64,000 bases of DNA from Deltaproteobacteria bacterium (GCA_018434685.1 JAHDOV010000002.1:124001-188000), one strand, 5' to 3'. Counted from the first letter of the stretch, positions 8,643-16,298 are shown. Notes: generated by a model not told the origin, from the letters alone. Translations and numbers: made by a program.

Positions 8643-9350
8643 AAGAGTTAGCTCCCAACGATGGATTTGACCCTCCCAGTTCTTTTGAACTGTACTTACT
8701 ATAGCTTTATGGAATCTGTGATGTTTGGGTTGCAATGCCATTAGAAAGACTACATGAGGAGTAGAAAACGCCTCCACTAATGAACCCTGAGTTGAATCAT
8801 TCAGTGCCTTAAGCATTCGTTGAATGAAACCAAATCTCTTTTCTCTGATGAAGTGCTGATAAATCAAGAATGACTTTCCGGATGACCAAAGTAAGGCAAC
8901 CTCTCGCCAATATAAGAACTTTGATGAGTTCTTGCAGCCATAGGGCTTTGACTTTACCTCAAGACCATTATCAGGATCAAGAAACACAAAATCTCTATTC
9001 TGTGCTTGTGACATAAGTGAAGCGAACCAAGAATCTCGTTCAATGGCAGAATCAGGTACATGCCTGGAGTAATATGAAGTACCAGAAAGCAGATCTGAAT
9101 CTTCAATTAGGCTTACTTGTCTTTTGTTGTTATTCACCAAAAGCTCTTTGAGCTTCTGGAATAGGGTTTGATCATACCTTGACCACTTGTTTGCATGTTG
9201 TAGATAGAAGACGAATTTTCCATCAGTGGTCCCATCATCAGGCGTGAGCATCCAAGCTATCAATGGGTTAAACTTGCCGCTACTAATAATCGAACGCAGT
9301 AAACCATACTTTCTATAATCATTAATATCCCCAAAATATTGATCCTTCAT
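8577..9350 (-). CDS. Cassette-borne protein of unknown function
   Basis: A 257-residue protein I do not recognise. It opens with KDQYFGDINDYRKYGLLR and has a central FVFLDPDNGLEV that resembles an Asp-rich nucleotide or methyl-donor site; three-Cys-motif-partner proteins have a comparable element, but the link is weak. No signal peptide or membrane span is visible. Base composition is clearly more AT-rich than the flanking core genes. A TTG 21 bases upstream lies within the R' box (GTTGGGC), so the conserved-looking MKDQYFGD start is preferred; no good Shine-Dalgarno is visible. The last 15-20 codons run into the attC-like site, so the C-terminal tail is probably recombination-site sequence rather than domain. 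Confidence 0.65.
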   Translation of the reverse strand: MKDQYFGDINDYRKYGLLRSIISSGKFNPLIAWMLTPDDGTTDGKFVFYLQHANKWSRYDQTLFQKLKELLVNNNKRQVSLIEDSDLLSGTSYYSRHVPDSAIERDSWFASLMSQAQNRDFVFLDPDNGLEVKSKPYGCKNSSKFLYWREVALLWSSGKSFLIYQHFIREKRFGFIQRMLKALNDSTQGSLVEAFSTPHVVFLMALQPKHHRFHKAIVSTVQKNWEGQIHRWELTLAQQSTAPDVIHKGKTETGGLP

Positions 9351-9371
9351 AATGCTTTTTATTATGCCCAA

Positions 9372-9606
9372 CTCTGCGCATCAGCCGCGCGGGCGACAGT
9401 CTGCGTCGGTCTGAATGTGGTACATGGGGTCGAATCTTTATTCTTTAATATTGTACGCATCTTGCTCTTCTATACAATCCCATGAAATTCAATGATAAAG
9501 ATTTGATGCCAAGTCCTCTTTTTACAATCTTTCACCGGACGACCAAGCTCACCAGCAGCAATGGAACGCAGCGGAATTGCCGTCCGGTGCAGCGCCATGC
9601 TCTGTA
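9372..9606 (-). repeat. Tandem degenerate attC-like structures without an ORF
   Basis: No gene is seen here. Two hairpins are present. One has perfect 9-bp arms CACCGGACG and CGTCCGGTG (9533-9541 and 9581-9589), beside R''-like GCATGGC at 9594-9600. The other has CAGACCG against CGGCTG with one extrahelical A (9407-9413 and 9382-9387), and abuts the R' box GTTGGGC at 9366-9372. They look like the attC of the DUF3795 cassette followed by the remnant of a small ORF-less cassette. Confidence 0.45.
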
Positions 9607-10128
9607 TCATCTATTCTTCAAATACTCCTCGATTACCTGCTTGTGTTTGGCTACGTAATTACAACTGGGCTCTTCGCCGCACTTTCGACAGCTCAGGTCG
9701 TAGGCGGAATTGATGACATGGCACCGTGGGCAGGCATAGTGTTCCCTGATTTCCTCAAGCCATTGTTTATAACCAACAGACCTGATTCGATCAAGATTGA
9801 TCCAGAGCTCGATCCGATGAGGCATTGCAGATTGAAACCGTTTCAGGTCATCGCAGGGAAACTCTTCACATTCGCTGCAGAAGTCGATGCCTCGTTCAGC
9901 TGCGCAAGAGGACATCGTGCATTTCCCGCAATAGGGCAACCTCGTGTCCGACCGGCATCCATAGCACCTGCTCTCTTCCTCCGGAAAATGCAATTGTGCC
10001 GCAAGCCTTTTTAACCTTTGAGGATCTTCCGTGGTGGCAATAAACCATGAGCAGGCCTCACAATAAAGACCACAGACCGCGGCTGATTTATTGTCCAATT
10101 CTCTGAAGTGATTTTCTTCTTCTTGCAT
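9607..10128 (-). CDS. DUF3795 cysteine-rich protein
   Basis: A 173-residue protein of the DUF3795 family, with many paired cysteines: CGLYCEAC, CYGC, YCGKCTMSSC, CSECEEFPC, then a C-terminal zinc-ribbon-like CPRC ... CRKCG. These probably bind zinc or an iron-sulfur cluster. Function is unknown. An in-frame GTG lies 12 bases upstream, but GAGGGG 4 bases before the ATG favours 10128. It lies in the cassette cluster: the R' box GTTATGC at 10178-10172 marks its 5' boundary. Confidence 0.75.
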   Translation of the reverse strand: MQEEENHFRELDNKSAAVCGLYCEACSWFIATTEDPQRLKRLAAQLHFPEEESRCYGCRSDTRLPYCGKCTMSSCAAERGIDFCSECEEFPCDDLKRFQSAMPHRIELWINLDRIRSVGYKQWLEEIREHYACPRCHVINSAYDLSCRKCGEEPSCNYVAKHKQVIEEYLKNR

Positions 10129-10171
10129 GGCACCCCTCACCCTTATTAATGCATGCCTTTGTTCTTCCGCT

Positions 10172-10229
10172 GCATAACGGTTCGCATCAGTCGAGGCCGC
10201 AGGTCGTCGGCTGGAGTGGCTGGTTATCT
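10172..10229 (-). repeat. attC-like site after the toxin gene
   Basis: A 58-bp site on the minus strand: R'' AGATAAC (10229-10223) containing the TAA stop of the toxin gene, L'' CAGCCGA (10213-10207), L' TCGACTG (10194-10188), R' GTTATGC (10178-10172). The L arms pair at 6 of 7 positions. Length, box order and the stop codon inside R'' all fit a short attC. Confidence 0.6.
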
Positions 10230-10562
10230 TCCGATAATCTCTGTCAAGCCTTCGATTACTTGATCAAGTTCTTCAGGAGATAAACGCGTAATACTTTTCC
10301 CAATCCGATCAACTGACAGGGTACGGATCTGGCTTATTTTGACCCATGACCGTTTTGGTAGTTTATCTGACTCTAATTCAAGGGTAAGAGGAAACCCCGC
10401 GCGTTGTGGTTGGCTGGTAATTGCCACAGCGATTACTGTTCCGGAACGTTCATTAAAAATATCTTGGCTTAGTATCAAGACTGGACGGGTACCAGTTTGC
10501 TCACGTCCTCTTGTTGGATTCAAATCAGCCCACCTGATTTCACCCCTTAATATTCTGGCCAT
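10224..10562 (-). CDS. MazF/PemK-family toxin endoribonuclease
   Basis: A 112-residue toxin of the MazF/PemK family, a sequence-specific mRNA interferase. Typical elements are the N-terminal [27 protein letters not shown], the [11 protein letters not shown] segment, and [12 protein letters not shown], with the catalytic Arg and Thr or Ser expected in these stretches. Its start overlaps the antitoxin's 3' end by 16 bases, the usual coupled arrangement. Its TAA stop lies in the R'' box of the following attC-like site, so the toxin-antitoxin pair forms one cassette. Confidence 0.9.
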   Translation of the reverse strand: MARILRGEIRWADLNPTRGREQTGTRPVLILSQDIFNERSGTVIAVAITSQPQRAGFPLTLELESDKLPKRSWVKISQIRTLSVDRIGKSITRLSPEELDQVIEGLTEIIGR

Positions 10563-10789
10563 TCATTCAACTCCCCTGGAACACCTTCCTCAGCAAGCTC
10601 TTTTTCAAAGGATTGATCCAGTTTGGCGCATTCCTGTGCGAGCCTTTTTCTTTCCATTCGTTCGATCTTTTCACTGACAGCTTCCTGGACAGCTTTGCTG
10701 CGATTTGGAAAGATATGATCTTTTACCAAACGATCAAGTTTCTGTAATGTATTTTCATCAAGAGTTATAGCGACCTTTGCAGTTCCCAT
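10547..10789 (-). CDS. Ribbon-helix-helix antitoxin
   Basis: An 80-residue antitoxin. The N-terminal 45 residues ([18 protein letters not shown] ... [10 protein letters not shown]) form a ribbon-helix-helix DNA-binding fold; the acidic C-terminus ending in NEWPEY should wrap the MazF-type toxin. An in-frame GTG is immediately upstream, but GGAGGT lies 5 bases before the ATG at 10789, so that start is used. The protein is expected to repress its own promoter through the palindrome at 10802-10820. Confidence 0.88.
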   Translation of the reverse strand: MGTAKVAITLDENTLQKLDRLVKDHIFPNRSKAVQEAVSEKIERMERKRLAQECAKLDQSFEKELAEEGVPGELNEWPEY

Positions 10790-10801
10790 CACCCACCTCC
10801 G

Positions 10802-10820
10802 GTATGATATCTAATCATAC
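10802..10820. promoter_or_regulatory. Toxin-antitoxin operator candidate
   Basis: GTATGAT-ATCTA-ATCATAC is a perfect 7-5-7 inverted repeat about 12 bases upstream of the antitoxin start. Ribbon-helix-helix antitoxins bind such sites to repress their own operon. Confidence 0.6.
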
Positions 10821-10870
10821 TAAAAACACCTCGAGAGGTCAAGCTTGGCTGTCAAAGAAGATGACGTGCC

Positions 10871-10935
10871 AAATAACCGGCGCATATTGAGCGCCACAGA
10901 AATATGCGTCTGAGAGTTGATGTGCCTTGTCAGGT
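10871..10935 (-). repeat. attC-like site after the acetyltransferase cassette
   Basis: On the minus strand: R'' ACCTGAC (10935-10929) includes the TGA stop of the acetyltransferase; a stem GACGCATATT (10910-10901) pairs with AATATGCGCC (10888-10879) apart from one wobble; R' GTTATTT lies at 10877-10871. The R' box is the reverse complement, at 6 of 7 positions, of the R'' box of the next cassette. Confidence 0.5.
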
Positions 10936-11424
10936 TTCTACAATTTGAAGTGATACCAATTTGGCGCCTTGTGCAACATGCTGCCTGCCAACCTCCTTGA
11001 ACCCAAACTTGTCATGGAAAGCCCTCGAAGCGAGATTGGGTGGTTCAATATTGTACTCGCAGGCAATGATTGGTATGGCGTGCGATCGGGCGTGCGCGAA
11101 CAGGTCCTTATACAACAGACTGCCAATGCCTAGTCCGGAAAAGGCAGACCCAACGACAACGCGATCTACATACAAAAACAGCTTGTAGCGTGAAGCGAAC
11201 CACTCATAGTTATCGTTTTGATAGGGTGCGCCCTCGCGCATGGCCAGAAGAAACGCGGCAACTTGTCCATCCTCGGTTGCGACCTTGTGATATGAAGCCA
11301 TGGCATGAAGCTGACGGAGCCTGTTGATGTCCATGGGGCTGGTTTGCATCACCTCATAGTCATTCAGCCCCAGGATGCTCTTGAAGTCATCTTCTACAGT
11401 ATTTCGAATTATCATATCTCTCAT
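10930..11424 (-). CDS. GNAT-family N-acetyltransferase (cassette-borne)
   Basis: A 164-residue single-domain GNAT acetyltransferase transferring acetyl from acetyl-CoA to an unknown amine. Strand 4 and the acetyl-CoA loop are seen as FLYVDRVVVGSAFSGLGIGSLLYKDL (Q/RxxGxG/A variant: SGLGIGS). The C-terminal ASRAFHDKFGFKEVGR is the family's N/S-x-x-F-Y/H-x-x-x-G-F element. AGG 7 bases before the ATG supports this start over an ATG three codons later. Its 5' cassette boundary (ATCAGGT, 11437-11431) is only 7 bases upstream, a typical short cassette leader. Confidence 0.82.
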   Translation of the reverse strand: MRDMIIRNTVEDDFKSILGLNDYEVMQTSPMDINRLRQLHAMASYHKVATEDGQVAAFLLAMREGAPYQNDNYEWFASRYKLFLYVDRVVVGSAFSGLGIGSLLYKDLFAHARSHAIPIIACEYNIEPPNLASRAFHDKFGFKEVGRQHVAQGAKLVSLQIVET

Positions 11425-11437
11425 GTTGAAACCTGAT

Positions 11438-11692
11438 AATTACTATACCTCATCCCTGCAGAAAAACAGGCTAACAGGCAGGCAATTGCACGTATATCAG
11501 AAACCTCTCCTATGTTTTTGTGTCTTTCTCTTCAGATTTGAACTTTTACATCATTATCACGCACCACTCAATGTTTTTGGTGGACATGGCCTGTGATGAT
11601 GAACGGTTAGAGGCGTATACGATCCGGAGGCAGGTTTTGATTCATGGTTTTATTCTCCTGCTTCAAGGTCGCTCTTTTTCCTGCACTGCCCC
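11438..11692. other. Gene-free stretch upstream of the cassette cluster
   Basis: No credible gene. CTCTAAC (minus strand, 11612-11606) and GTTAGCC (11475-11469) are 144 bp apart and could be the ends of a long degraded attC or of a further cassette, but no inner stem was found. Confidence 0.3.
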
Positions 11693-12913
11693 TCACGGCC
11701 TGGCAAACACCATGGAGGCATAGGTGACCGCGCTGCGGGTAGCCTGCTCGTCATAGGCCTTGTGGTCGATCACCTCTGCCCGGCACCCCTTAAGCAGGGC
11801 CGAGAAGACAAGCAGGGCCGGCAGGCCGCAGACATTGTACCGGTCCTGCGTCCGGGCGGTAAAGGCAAAGAGTTCTTCGGGCTCGCCCTTTTCCAGGTAC
11901 TTAAGGATGCTCTCGTCGTCTTCCTGTGCCCGGGAAAGCAGCCGCTCTGCCGGGGCATCGTGCCCGAACTTGGGGCCGATATGGGAGAAGTCCACCCCGG
12001 CCACGAGCAGGACCCTGGCCGGCCTCTCCTCTATCAGCGAGGCGAGCGCCTGCACCATGGACACGAAGCGATCGTCCTCAAACGGGGATCTTCCCTCGAG
12101 GATGAACTCGTGGATGCTGCCGCACAGGATGGGGACGATCCTGAAATCACCCTGCAGGTAGTGTCTCAGAAAGATCGTCTGGAACTCGATGGAGTGTTCT
12201 GTCTTGTGGTCGAAGTCGCCGGCTGTGAGGGTGCCGGGAGCGACTCGCCCTCTCAGCGTGGCGATAAATTCCCGCTCGGCACTCAGGTCCCCGAGCGGGG
12301 TGACATAGGTCTTCTCAGAGATGCAGTAGAGGCCTCCGGAACCGTTATGGTTGACCCCGAAGACGATCACGGTGTCGTAGTGCCGGTCCTCGAGCCTGCG
12401 GTACACGTCGACATATGTCTTTAGCGCAACGCCGATATCGATGTGGGGTGCCATGACGCCTGCGACATCCTCATCAGACTGCTCCTGCCCGAGCGGGGGC
12501 AACTCTCTTTCGGCATCCGCTATGAACGCTGTAAGCCTCGCCGGGTCTGCATCGTAGGATCTTCCGGCATGAGCGGCCTGCCTCATGGGGCTGCCCTCGA
12601 ACTCCTGCACGAGGTCTGTCTTCTTCAGGAGAAAGCTTTCGCTCTCGAGCATGAACGCCTGGTCGAGCATCCGGATAATTGCCTCGATGTTTTCCAGCGG
12701 AACCAGGGTGCCTCCCGAGGAACGCATCAGCTTCATCTGGATATCCCGCAGGTCGTGACTGCCGTCGAGCATCTCGAGCAGCGGGATCAGCCCGCGCTCC
12801 ACGGCAGGGATCTGCCGGGAGAGCTGCAGCGGGTCCACAAAGGTAATCATCTGCCTGCCTTCCACGGTTATGCCGACAGGCTGGATATCTCGCCTCAACT
12901 GGGGATTCTTCAT
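11693..12913 (-). CDS. amrB: AmmeMemoRadiSam system protein B (MEMO1 family)
   Basis: A 406-residue protein whose C-terminal 290 residues match the MEMO1/AmmeMemoRadiSam protein B family, a metal-binding relative of aromatic-ring-opening dioxygenases. Motifs include AAHAGRSYDADP, GVMAPHIDIG, VFGVNHNGSG, DHKTEHSIEFQTIFL and VAGVDFSHIGPKFG, whose His and Asp residues are likely metal ligands. The first 105 residues are an additional small domain (RRDIQPVGI, VDPLQLS, LLEMLDGSHDL) resembling PqqD-like or winged-helix modules. The usual partners, AMMECR1 and a radical SAM protein, are not adjacent; a related radical SAM gene lies at 15201-16298. Function of the system is unknown. Confidence 0.87.
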   Translation of the reverse strand: MKNPQLRRDIQPVGITVEGRQMITFVDPLQLSRQIPAVERGLIPLLEMLDGSHDLRDIQMKLMRSSGGTLVPLENIEAIIRMLDQAFMLESESFLLKKTDLVQEFEGSPMRQAAHAGRSYDADPARLTAFIADAERELPPLGQEQSDEDVAGVMAPHIDIGVALKTYVDVYRRLEDRHYDTVIVFGVNHNGSGGLYCISEKTYVTPLGDLSAEREFIATLRGRVAPGTLTAGDFDHKTEHSIEFQTIFLRHYLQGDFRIVPILCGSIHEFILEGRSPFEDDRFVSMVQALASLIEERPARVLLVAGVDFSHIGPKFGHDAPAERLLSRAQEDDESILKYLEKGEPEELFAFTARTQDRYNVCGLPALLVFSALLKGCRAEVIDHKAYDEQATRSAVTYASMVFARP

Positions 12914-13029
12914 GAGACTCTCATCTCCTTAGATACCGGCACGGCAACAGGGAAACCCACAGGATGTTTTTTCCCGCAGCAGGACGACCGCAAGGCATGA
13001 AGCCGCCTCACCTCCTAGCGGGAAAGGTC

Positions 13030-13078
13030 AGCCGGCAGGGCTCCCCCGGATACTGCTTCCCGGGGTTGTGTTCCGGCT
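13030..13078 (-). terminator. Nested hairpin after the bTHX gene
   Basis: Outer arms AGCCGG/CCGGCT (13030-13035, 13073-13078) enclose CCCCGG/CCGGGG (13044-13049, 13060-13065). The outer arm overlaps the stop codon. There is no U-tract, so termination is possible but not certain. Confidence 0.35.
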
Positions 13079-13184
13079 ACCCGGCGCTGTCTTTCCGGAC
13101 TTTCTTTCTCTTCGCCGGTCTTGTCCTGCCGTGGCTGCCCCGCCAGATCTTTCCCTTCCTGGAACGCTTGTCTCCTTTACCCAT
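13077..13184 (-). CDS. Small ribosomal subunit protein bTHX
   Basis: A 35-residue, extremely basic protein that begins [20 protein letters not shown] and ends in a Lys/Arg-rich tail. This matches the bTHX (Thx) family, which binds 16S rRNA in the head of the 30S subunit. AGGGGG lies 4-5 bases before the ATG. A good promoter stands upstream (TTGACC, 16 bases, TATAAT). The gene lies between CheR and the MEMO-like gene, is transcribed with the same orientation, and is short enough to be missed by standard gene calling. Confidence 0.85.
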   Translation of the reverse strand: MGKGDKRSRKGKIWRGSHGRTRPAKRKKVRKDSAG

Positions 13185-13207
13185 ATGGCCCCCTGTATGG
13201 TAATGAA

Positions 13208-13228
13208 GCCATCCACAGGCCGGATGGC
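13208..13228 (-). terminator. Hairpin between cheR-like gene and bTHX
   Basis: GCCATCC and GGATGGC form a 7-bp stem with a 7-base loop. It could end the CheR-type transcript, or sit in the bTHX leader. No U-tract follows. Confidence 0.35.
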
Positions 13229-13238
13229 ATTATATGAT

Positions 13239-13266
13239 ATTATAATCCGCTCAGATCCCCGGTCAA
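13239..13266 (-). promoter_or_regulatory. Sigma-70-type promoter of bTHX
   Basis: On the minus strand, TTGACC (13266-13261), a 16-base spacer and a perfect TATAAT (13244-13239). A second TATAAT is at 13234-13229. The -35 box overlaps the end of the CheR-type gene. Confidence 0.6.
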
Positions 13267-14087
13267 CGCGGCGCCTTCATAAAGATACCCGTGTTCTTTC
13301 CGCAGGGAACGAGCCCTCCTAAGAATTCCGGAAGACTCTCCTTCTTTCCGATGACCAGATAACCGCCCGGTGCGAGCCGCTGTACGATCTTCCCGAGCAC
13401 GTCTCTCTGCAATCCATCATCGAAATAGGTGAGCACGAAGTTCCGGCAGAACACGAGGTGGAAAGGTCCTTGAGGCATGCCGAGCCGGATGTCCTGGCAG
13501 AGGAAGCTGACATCCTTGCGCAGCTGCTGCCTGATGCAGAACAGTTCACCCTGCCTCGTAAATGCCGCTGCGATAAGATCCCGGGGGAGTTCCCTCAGAG
13601 AACCTGCCTGGTAGCAGCCCTCACGGGCCTTTGCCAGGACCGCTTCATCGTGATCCGTGGCGAGGGTCCTGAGCACCACGGGCGAATCGGCGCCTAGGGT
13701 CACGGCAAGATGCCAGATGATCTGCAGGGTATAGGCCTCTTCTCCGCAGCAGCAGCCGGCAGACCAGCTCGTGATCTCAGGGGTCCCTTCTGCCAGAACC
13801 TTGTTCGCCAGTTCCGGCAGAACGCAGTCTCTTACCGCATCGAAAACAACCCTGTCCCGGTAGAATCGCGATATGGTTATCCGGCAGAGAAAATCCAGGT
13901 GTTTCCACTCTGACTCGTGCGTGTCCAGGTATGTGCGGTATTGTTCAATATCAGCAAGGCCAAGGGCTGAAATCCTGCAGGCAAGGCGTTTGTACACCTG
14001 GTCACGCACCCTGCGGAACCCTGCCCAGCGCAGGTGCAGCACGGGCATGATGTTTTGCAGAAAATCCCTGTAGCGTGCATTGTCCAT
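13263..14087 (-). CDS. CheR-type SAM-dependent protein methyltransferase
   Basis: A 274-residue CheR-family methyltransferase, expected to methylate glutamates of a receptor protein with S-adenosylmethionine. An N-terminal helical domain (ISRFYRDRVVFD near residue 72) precedes the SAM-binding motif SAGCCCGEEAYTL near residue 109; the CheR consensus has SAGCxTGEE. The later VFCRNFVLTYFDD and APGGYLVIGKKE segments complete the fold. No chemotaxis operon surrounds it, so it may serve a non-chemotaxis sensory system. No Shine-Dalgarno is visible before the ATG, so the start is provisional. Confidence 0.87.
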   Translation of the reverse strand: MDNARYRDFLQNIMPVLHLRWAGFRRVRDQVYKRLACRISALGLADIEQYRTYLDTHESEWKHLDFLCRITISRFYRDRVVFDAVRDCVLPELANKVLAEGTPEITSWSAGCCCGEEAYTLQIIWHLAVTLGADSPVVLRTLATDHDEAVLAKAREGCYQAGSLRELPRDLIAAAFTRQGELFCIRQQLRKDVSFLCQDIRLGMPQGPFHLVFCRNFVLTYFDDGLQRDVLGKIVQRLAPGGYLVIGKKESLPEFLGGLVPCGKNTGIFMKAPR

Positions 14088-14178
14088 ACACCATCGGTCT
14101 CAGCGCCACATCGTGGATTCCGGAGATGCCCCGACACTGCAGGCTTATTTTTTCAGGCGTGCCTTCAGGCACACCTCA

Positions 14179-15054
14179 TCAGTGCATCTCGTGCAGGAGG
14201 CGCTCGAGCTCGGTCTTCCTGAACATGTACTGCTCCCGGCAGAACTGGCAGGTGATATCCACCTCATCCTCCTCGTGGATGATCTTGTTTATCTCGTCAG
14301 CCCCAAGGGTGATCAGGGCCTGCTCGATCCTGCTCCTGCTGCAGGTGCATCCGAAACTCAACGGCCGCTTGTCCAGTATGGTAAAGGGGATATCCCCGAA
14401 GATAGCAGAGAGCACGTCCTCCGGGGTCTTGCCGTCGCGGAGCTGCCGGGTTACCGGGTCCATGCCGCCGATGTGCGCCACCAGGGCATCGATCAGCTCG
14501 TCATCTGCCGGCGGCAGCGACTGTATCATGAACCCGCCCGCCGCAGAGACCTTCCAGTCCGGTTCCACAAACACGCCCAGACCGACCGCAGACGGGATCT
14601 GTTCGGATTCGGCAAGGTAAAAGGCAAGATCCGAGGCGATCTCTCCGCTGTGGAGCCTCACCACCCCCATGTAGGGGTCTTTGAGCTGCAGGTCTTTGGT
14701 AACGGTGAGAAACCCCTGGGTACCGAGCGCTCCGGAGACATCGAATTTGCCGTTCTTCGGGGGCAGCTCCACGCCTGGCTCCGCCACGTATCCCCGGACT
14801 TTCCCATTGCTCTGGGCCTCGACGATGATCTTTTTCAGCGGCCCGTTTCCCTCGAACTTGAGGGCAACCCGCTGGTCGTCGTCCAGCAGGGCACCCATGA
14901 GCTCGCCGCCGGTAAGCGCCCTGCCCAGGGCTGCCGTTGCAGTGGGGAATGTCCCGTGACGCCGGTGCGCCTCGTTCACCAAGTTGGTGGTGATGCACGC
15001 AAGCCCCAGGATATTCTTCTGTTGAGTAATGACACGTACGATATAATCTTCCAT
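14179..15054 (-). CDS. hslO: Redox-regulated chaperone Hsp33
   Basis: A 291-residue Hsp33, a cytoplasmic holdase chaperone that is activated when oxidation releases its zinc. The four zinc-binding cysteines are present: CTCSR near residue 237 (CxC) and CQFC near residue 269 (CxxC). Family motifs in the N-terminal domain include [27 protein letters not shown] and [16 protein letters not shown] lies about 11 bases before the ATG. It lies alone between the CheR-type gene and the radical SAM gene. Confidence 0.95.
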   Translation of the reverse strand: MEDYIVRVITQQKNILGLACITTNLVNEAHRRHGTFPTATAALGRALTGGELMGALLDDDQRVALKFEGNGPLKKIIVEAQSNGKVRGYVAEPGVELPPKNGKFDVSGALGTQGFLTVTKDLQLKDPYMGVVRLHSGEIASDLAFYLAESEQIPSAVGLGVFVEPDWKVSAAGGFMIQSLPPADDELIDALVAHIGGMDPVTRQLRDGKTPEDVLSAIFGDIPFTILDKRPLSFGCTCSRSRIEQALITLGADEINKIIHEEDEVDITCQFCREQYMFRKTELERLLHEMH

Positions 15055-15200
15055 GTATTCGCTTTCCTTATCTCTCCTGGTTAATCCTTGATCGTTCTCT
15101 TTAGATAGAGCTTCGCCCCTACATATTCAAGTCAATTCCGGGCACATCGTAGCGCAACGTGGATCGGCGTACTCCCGCATGGCAACGCCGCGGCACCGGC

Positions 15201-16298
15201 CTACACCAGGAGATGGATATTCCCGATGGTCACGTTCACCAGGCCCTCTTCCTGGGCAGCCTCCTGGCATCTGTAGGCGAGTTCCTTGGGCGTGAACGGC
15301 AGATCGGAGAGATAGAAATTCGGGTAAAAGGCGATGAGGCAGTAGGGTGTAGCCGGATTGCAGCGTGCAATGAAGGATGCGATCTGCCGCACCTCCCCCT
15401 CATCGATATAGCCCGGCACTATTAGCGTGCTCGCCACGGCAAGGGGGGGAGAAGGCCTTTCCCGGCTGCGGGCCAGGAGGCTGCGGAAATTTGCCAGGGT
15501 TCTCCTGTTTGAAACACCGCAGAGCACCCGGTGGAGGTTCTCGTCGAAGGCCTTGAGGTCGAACTTGATACAGCCACCGGAAACGAGCGCGAGGTCGATC
15601 ATCTCGTCGAGGAGTCCGGGGTTCATGGAGCCGTTGGTCTCCCAGCAGATGCGCAGGATCTTCCCCGGGTTCTGCTCACGGGCCAGCCGTGATGCCGCAA
15701 TGGAATAGGAAAGCTGTGTGGACGGGTCCCCGCCGAAGAAACAGATGCACGAGGTCCGCTCGTCGATGTTTTCGGCAAGGGTTTCCACCGTACAGCTCTT
15801 CAGGTGCATGTTGTTGCGCTTGAACTGCCAGTTCTGGCAGAACAGGCAGTTGAACGAACAGGACCGGAAGAAGACCGCAAGGTTCTTATACCCCAGCTCG
15901 GCCCCTTCCCGGTGGGAATAGGTGGGAAAGCCGACCCTGGCCCCGCCAGGGCAGACCCAGTCGGCAACGCAGTTTGTGGGCAGCGGATCGTGATACCACG
16001 ACAGGGTCGCCTCCTCGGAGGAATCTCCCACAAGCACACCCCCAGAGTTTGTCCGCAGCCCGCAGTAACCGGTTGCACCCTCGGGGATGATGCACTCGTT
16101 CACGCAGAGCATGCAGGGCACCCCGCCGGGTGCATCGGGCGGTTTCTCCGGCAGGCCGAAGGCAGCCCTGCTGCGGCCGTGGACCTTGGCGGCAATGGCC
16201 ACGGCTTGCCCGGGACTGCTGCGGATACACGCCAGGCAGAGCTGAAGTTCCTGGGATATGTAGGGAGATGCGCTCCCGCATAGGATGCACGAACCCAT
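15201..16298 (-). CDS. Radical SAM protein (PflA-like) with N-terminal zinc-ribbon
   Basis: A 365-residue radical SAM protein of the pyruvate-formate-lyase-activating-enzyme-like group, related to the AmmeMemoRadiSam radical SAM proteins. It opens with a treble-clef-like pair CILCG ... CLACIR (residues 4-30), then CMLCVNECIIPEGATGYCGLR, and the cluster motif CSFNCLFCQNW (CxxxCxxC). CWETNG and FDLKAF follow as core strands. The open frame extends 86 codons further upstream and overlaps the nucleoside phosphorylase gene; that part is low-complexity and is rejected. The start at 16298 lacks a clear Shine-Dalgarno; a TTATAA -10-like box about 40 bases upstream suggests a short leader. The target is unknown. 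Confidence 0.85.
   Translation of the reverse strand: MGSCILCGSASPYISQELQLCLACIRSSPGQAVAIAAKVHGRSRAAFGLPEKPPDAPGGVPCMLCVNECIIPEGATGYCGLRTNSGGVLVGDSSEEATLSWYHDPLPTNCVADWVCPGGARVGFPTYSHREGAELGYKNLAVFFRSCSFNCLFCQNWQFKRNNMHLKSCTVETLAENIDERTSCICFFGGDPSTQLSYSIAASRLAREQNPGKILRICWETNGSMNPGLLDEMIDLALVSGGCIKFDLKAFDENLHRVLCGVSNRRTLANFRSLLARSRERPSPPLAVASTLIVPGYIDEGEVRQIASFIARCNPATPYCLIAFYPNFYLSDLPFTPKELAYRCQEAAQEEGLVNVTIGNIHLLV

Larger units (their letters stand above)
8560..11437 (-). mobile_element. Integron gene-cassette cluster lacking an integrase (CALIN-like)
   Basis: Four minus-strand cargo units (acetyltransferase, toxin-antitoxin, DUF3795, unknown) sit between two GC-rich core genes. Each is bounded by attC-like hairpins. 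For each cassette the 7-bp R'' box at its 3' end matches the reverse complement of the R' box at its 5' end: GCCCAAC with GTTGGGC (7/7) for the unknown gene, AGATAAC with GTTATTT (6/7) for the toxin-antitoxin unit, ACCTGAC with ATCAGGT (6/7) for the acetyltransferase, and GCATGGC with GTTATGC (5/7) for the DUF3795 unit. This pairing is what circular cassette excision and integration produce. No integron integrase or attI is seen in the window. The assignment is made by eye; a covariance-model search would test it. Confidence 0.6.

Noticed and set aside
11469-11612. Possible long degraded attC
   Set aside because: Outer boxes resemble CTAAC/GTTAG but no inner stem is present.
12914-13020. Small minus-strand leader peptides before the MEMO-like gene
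   Set aside because: Two short frames exist near an AGGAGGTGA sequence, but spacing is poor and no conserved composition is visible.
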